Positions 60,069 to 64,000 of a stretch of DNA of 64,000 bases are shown here, one piece after another; position 1 is the stretch's first letter, and each line of letters begins with the position of its first letter. Source of the stretch: Amborella trichopoda (taxonomy: Eukaryota > Streptophyta > Magnoliopsida > Amborellales > Amborellaceae); NCBI RefSeq assembly GCF_000471905.2, contig NW_006497023.1, forward strand, positions 559,304 through 623,303, written 5' to 3'. The notes under the pieces were generated by a model. The model was not told the origin of the DNA and made no database searches. It saw only the letters and a program-made list of their open reading frames with translations. The translations under genes were made by a program, and so were the position numbers.

Positions 60069-61081
60069 CATAGTCGATGAAGCCTAACGTTGGCTGGATT
60101 TCTCCCTCTTCTTTTGACACAATTGGTGAAGCCTAACATCGACAACATTTTCTCTCTCCTCCTTTGTATAACACAGTCGACAAAGCCTAGTGCCAACTGC
60201 ATTTTCTCTCTGTTCCTTCTAGTACAGTTGGCAATGCTTAGTGCCGACTGCAACTTCCTTCCCTCTCTCTCTTTTATCCCCTCGTCTTTCATACTCTTCT
60301 CTACCTTTCTTCTCCCTCCTTATTTTTGTTCCCTTCTTCTCTTATTTCATCATAACCATCATTCTGCTACTCTTTCGTTCGATTAAGAGGGATTGAGGTT
60401 AGCCTCTCATGGTAGTTCTGTCGTTTAGCTGTATTGTTGTTGGGCTAGGATTACTTGGCCCGCTTTAATACCACGATAGACTAACCATTGTACCTAGCTA
60501 GTCAATACTGGTAATGACATCTAGTAGTAATCCTATGAGCCAGTCTTAGTTACGAACCCATTTTAGTACTGGCAAAATGGGTTCAGTAATTAAGAGAATT
60601 TGGTACTAGCAAAATGGGTAATTACTCACCAGCTTAGTCACCACTTTATCATCTCGCTCAGTCGAATTCTTCTCTCCCCCGTCTTTCTTCCCTTCTTGTA
60701 TTTAAATACGCATGCATGTGTACATTCATCACAGAGGAAAAGGGTGAGGTCTGACCCACCTGTCTGATAACCTTTGCTATATATGTATATGATTGCAGAA
60801 AAACAAGAAGAATACAAGCCAAGGGAGGTGATTCTGAACCAGTTTTATTACTGAGGGGCTTTCTTCGTGATTTAAGAGGGCGCACACGCGAGCCAGCCCA
60901 AGTAAGTCCCGAACCCACCTTTAAATTCCTCTCTCACCGGTTGGTAACACTTGGCCCCGTTCTCGAACGAGGTTCCCGAGAGAGCGGTCTCAAAAACATC
61001 CCAGGTCTTCCCCCTAAACCCAAGATGCACGTTGTTCGATCCCCAAAAGGATTCGGAGGGCGAGATCTAGGCACCTAACCA
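57952..61081 (+). mobile_element. LTR-d: 3' LTR of E2
   Basis: About 3.13 kb, from TGTTTAAACGTATTTTTCAG to GGCACCTAACCA. Contains a degraded TATA (near 59255), CT tract (59360-59590), hairpin array (59594-60255) and a part matching LTR-c's gap-flanking end (60780-61081). What follows is not a primer site but a 48-bp tandem repeat, so this LTR is a 3' LTR, not the 5' LTR of the pol at 61929. Confidence 0.9.
59594..60255. repeat. Tandem hairpin array in LTR-d (about 13 units)
   Basis: Arms around the loop AAGCCTAG. Unit 4 is perfect: AGTCGGTG with CACCGACT. A late unit has AGTTGGCA opposite TGCCGACT, and another AGTCGACA opposite TGCCAACT, with G-U compatible changes. Spacers are CTCTCTTCTCTTCTGTCA-like, total period about 50 bp. 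Confidence 0.85.
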
Positions 61082-61082
61082 G

Positions 61083-61408
61083 TCTCAAGCTGCCCAGATA
61101 TAGCTTAACCCATCTCAGTCTCAACGACAGTCTCAAGCTGCCCAGAGATGGCTTTACCGATCTCAGACTCAATGGCAGGCTCAAGCTGCCTAGAGATGGC
61201 TTAACCCATCTCAACCTCTACGGAAGTCTCAAGCTATCCAGACATGGCTTATCCCATCTTAGTCTCAACGGTAGTCTCAAGATGCCCCACGATGGCTTAA
61301 CTCATCTCAGTTTCAATGGCAGTCTCAAGCTACCTAGAGATGACTTAGCCCATCTCATTCAACAAAAGTTTCAAACAGCCCAACGTTGTCTTAACCCATT
61401 GTCAACAT
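61083..61408. repeat. 48-bp minisatellite abutting LTR-d
   Basis: Five units of exactly 48 bp (61083, 61131, 61179, 61227, 61275), one of 46 bp, and a partial seventh. Consensus begins TCTCAAGCTGCCCAGAGATG and ends CTCAACGGCAG. Being 3 x 16, it reads open in more than one frame, which creates spurious ORFs. Confidence 0.95.
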
Positions 61409-61928
61409 CATTATTCGGCATTAAAGCCTTAAAAGATTTACGGATCATATGGCATATCATTTACCCTCAAAGGGGTATTGCTTTTTCGAAAGAAGGAATT
61501 CTCTCGTAGGATCATCATTGAACTCTTGGCGTGTTGCTTTATCAACCTTAAATGGTGTAGCATATGTCCAATGGCTATGGAGCCATTCAAGTGAGATGGT
61601 CTAGCAAGGGAACCACCAGCATGATGTGTGTGGGGCAACATAACAATATGAGTGTTATATGTCACTTTTTACATACTTTTATCCTCAATGTGAATAAAAA
61701 GAGAGTCAGCAGTAACCTGGTTTCGTCGATACCCGAGACACCGCCAGACCATGGGGACATTGCAACAATAAGCCTAAAACTAGGGGACCTTTAAAGAAGT
61801 GTCAGAATGGCTTCAAAATGCATGATAGGGTTTTGGGATAGCCTGAGGACACTTGCAAAGCTTCGTCATGTTCTGATAAGTTTTGACATGATCAGAACGA
61901 AATTTGATTTTCAAATCCAGTTCCTATC
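61409..61928. other. Unannotated DNA before E3 pol
   Basis: No domain recognised and no match to the E1 gag. It may be the junction left by a truncated insertion. Confidence 0.4.
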
Positions 61929-64000
61929 TTGTTAAAAATGGACCGCACAACTACAGCCTTATTTTTTGGGTCTCAAAATAGTATCAGACAATCGCAAGCA
62001 CCAGTGCAAATATCTTGTGATTCATACGAGGACGCTTCTCACCCAACCATCGATGAAGCTCAATTTCCCTATAACTTTCAAAACCAGCTCCTGCAACCTG
62101 ATGTATTTTCCACATTCGAGGTTGACCTTTCCGTCCCTCAGTTCGAGAAAGGTGCAAAAATCATGACCTACTAGGGGGCCCTATTGAAGGCAGAAATGTT
62201 AGGGTCATGGGTCTCTGCGCTTGAGGTTGATGAAAATACCTCTGAAAACAACAAGGAAGAGTTGCAAGAAGCCCCAAAAGAATGGGAAGAAGGTGGTCAA
62301 GCTACTGCTAACAAACTCGAAAAAATCAATCTAAGGGATGAAGCCGACCCTAGGCCTACTTTCATCTCGACAAATATGTCTCTTGAAGAAAAAGAAAATT
62401 TCACTACTTTCTTGCGAGCAAACCGAGACGTCTTTGCTAGGCATTATCATGAGATGCCTGGTTTAGACCCTTAAGAAGTTGTTCACTGTCTCGGCATTGA
62501 TCCGACTGTCAAACCTGTCAAACAGAAATCAAGGAGCTTTAGGCCTGACCTCAAAATGCAGATAGATGTTGAAGTGACCAAACTCAGACAAACAGGTTTC
62601 ATTCGTGAATTCAGTTACTAGAGATGGCTAGCAAATGTCGTTTCAGTCAAGAAGAAGAATGGCCAAATCAAGGTTTGCATTGACTTTCGCAACCTCAATG
62701 CCGCCTGTCCAAAGGATGACTTCCTATTGGCGTTTACGGAGATGCTCATCAATTCTACAACTCACTGCCAAATCTTTTCTTTCATGGATGGGTACTCCGG
62801 GTATATTAAGATACGGATGGCGCCTGAAGATGAAGAAGTCAGTGTGTTCTTAATGCTGAAAGAGGTCTTTTGTTACACAATGATGCCTTTTGGATTAAAG
62901 AATGTTGGTGCCACATACCAGAGAGCAATGATGACTATCTTCAAAGACATGAAATACAAAGAGGTGGAGTGTTATGTAGATGACTTGGTGGTAAAATCCG
63001 AGGAGAAGGACGCTCACATGAAAGACCTTGAAAAGGTATTTCAGCGACTACGTATTCATCAACTTAAAATGAAACCCACTGAAATGCGCTTTTGGCATGT
63101 GTTCAGGAAAGTTTTTAGGGTTTATTGTCAGACATCGAGGACTTTAAGTTGTGCCAGTCAAGATCAAGGAAATCTAAGAAATGTCATCACCAACTACATT
63201 GCGAGAACTGCGCTCTCTTCAAGGGTAGCTGACATACGTTCGTCAGTTCATCTCGAATCTCTCAGGTCGCTGTAAACCCTTTACTCAACTCTTAAAGAAA
63301 GATACCCCAATCATCTGCGATGAAGCATGTCAGGCAGCTCTTGATGACATCAAACAATATTTACTCAACCCACCAATGCTCTTTACACCAGTGGTGGGAA
63401 AACCCCTCATCCTTTACGTGACCGCTCTAGACGAGTCACTCGGGCATTGTTCGCATAAGACAATGACGAGGGAAAAGAAATTGCATTATACTACCTCATC
63501 CGCAATATGCAAGGGGTCGAGAAGAATTGTCCCCCTATAGAGAAGATGTGATTAGCCCTAATCTTCTCAATACAAAAACTCTGCCATTACTTACTTGGTC
63601 ATGAGGTGAAACTTATATCAAAAGTAGATCTTGTCAAGTTTCTCATGACACACCCGTGCCTGTCAGGACATCTTGATAAGTGGGCATTACTGCTGATGGA
63701 ATTTGACATAACTTATGTCCCACAAAGGGCTATCAAAGGCTGGGCCCTGGCACATTTTCTCGCAGCACAACCCATGCCAGCAGAATCTCCATTATCAAGC
63801 GACCTTCCTGATGAAGAAGTATTATGTGCAGAGCTTCCTCATGCGTGGGAATTATACTTTGACGGAGCTTTCCAATCTGACCGAGGAGGCATCGGAGTGG
63901 TATTCCTAACCCCGAAAGGAGGAATATTGCCACTTTCTTTCTTTCTCACCTAGGCCAGTTCTCATAATGAGACAGAATATCAGACCCTTATAATTGGGTT
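61929..64000 (+). pseudogene. E3: Tat-like gypsy gag-pol linker, RT, RNaseH (cut by window end)
   Basis: Plus order parallels E1. Linker with LLQPDVFSTFEVDLS (about 62085-62130). RT start ANRDVFARHYHEMPGLDP (62420-62472), VKPVKQKSRSFRPDL, GFIREFSY, LANVVSVKKKNGQIKVCIDF, FMDGYSGY, FCYTMMPFGLKNVGATYQRA and catalytic ECYVDDLVVK (62960-62990). RNaseH1 pieces lie at 63200-63610 (CDEACQALDDIK-like, YLLGHEVKLI). The second RNaseH starts WELYFDGAFQSDRGGIGVVF (about 63845) and continues NETEYQTLIIG to the edge. Stops after GLDP, FSY and elsewhere, and a shift near 63070-63110. No gag, no primer site and no matching 5' LTR in front: truncated. Confidence 0.9.

Noticed and set aside
59594-60255. CRISPR-like array of palindromic repeats with spacers
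   Set aside because: Spacers are low-complexity CT tracts and the array lies inside an LTR of a plant retrotransposon.
1-64000. tRNA, rRNA or other RNA genes
   Set aside because: None recognised on reading; only primer-site fragments resembling tRNA 3' ends.

Overview
This is a gene-poor, transposable-element-rich piece of a flowering-plant nuclear genome. The evidence is decayed plastid genes inserted in AT-rich DNA, Ty1/copia and Ty3/gypsy (Tat-type) LTR retrotransposons with plant-type primer-binding sites, a plant mobile domain ORF and a pectinesterase fragment. The species cannot be named from the sequence. Three runs of N (10492-10511, 27380-27399, 47864-47973) show a draft assembly. 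I see no intact host gene; every coding block is a transposon remnant, an organelle insertion or a pseudogene.

Layout. 1-3009 is a very long LTR (LTR-a, minus, cut by the window edge). 3204-3992 is a chimeric plastid insertion (rps4 joined to rpoC1), followed by a possible mitochondrial-like patch. 4500-14700 is mostly unannotated AT-rich DNA with a MITE-like element, microsatellites, a pectinesterase pseudogene and a LINE scrap. 14830-16850 is a fossil copia pol. 19979-21597 is a short TRIM-like LTR element. 22060-22960 holds gypsy scraps. 23233-27021 is a copia deletion derivative with both LTRs. 29300-32755 is a minus-strand copia that has lost its 5' end.

The second half (32756-64000) is a nest of one Tat-like gypsy family with LTRs of about 3.1 kb. 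E1 (minus) has LTR-c (47585-50634), a tRNA-Arg-like primer site, gag, RT-RNaseH, a second archaeal-type RNaseH and integrase, then a long 3' region ending abruptly at 35449. E2 (plus) keeps only its 3' half: a plant mobile domain ORF in antisense (53155 to 50635), an antisense TATA promoter (54365), tandem arrays, and 3' LTR-d (57952-61081). E1's LTR-c abuts and cuts the E2 antisense ORF. A 2.69-kb piece of E2 (3' region end plus most of an LTR) is repeated at 32756-35448 with about 98.7 % identity and is joined back-to-back to E1. E3 (plus, 61929 to the window end) is a truncated third pol.

The most unusual signals are these: an antisense PMD ORF with its own conserved promoter inside the retrotransposon; tandem hairpin arrays in the LTRs whose stems covary, with different stem sequences in different LTRs; an array in the 3' region that repeats the complement of the element's own primer-binding site; and an exact 6 x 128-bp higher-order repeat. 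All readings are by eye, without database search.
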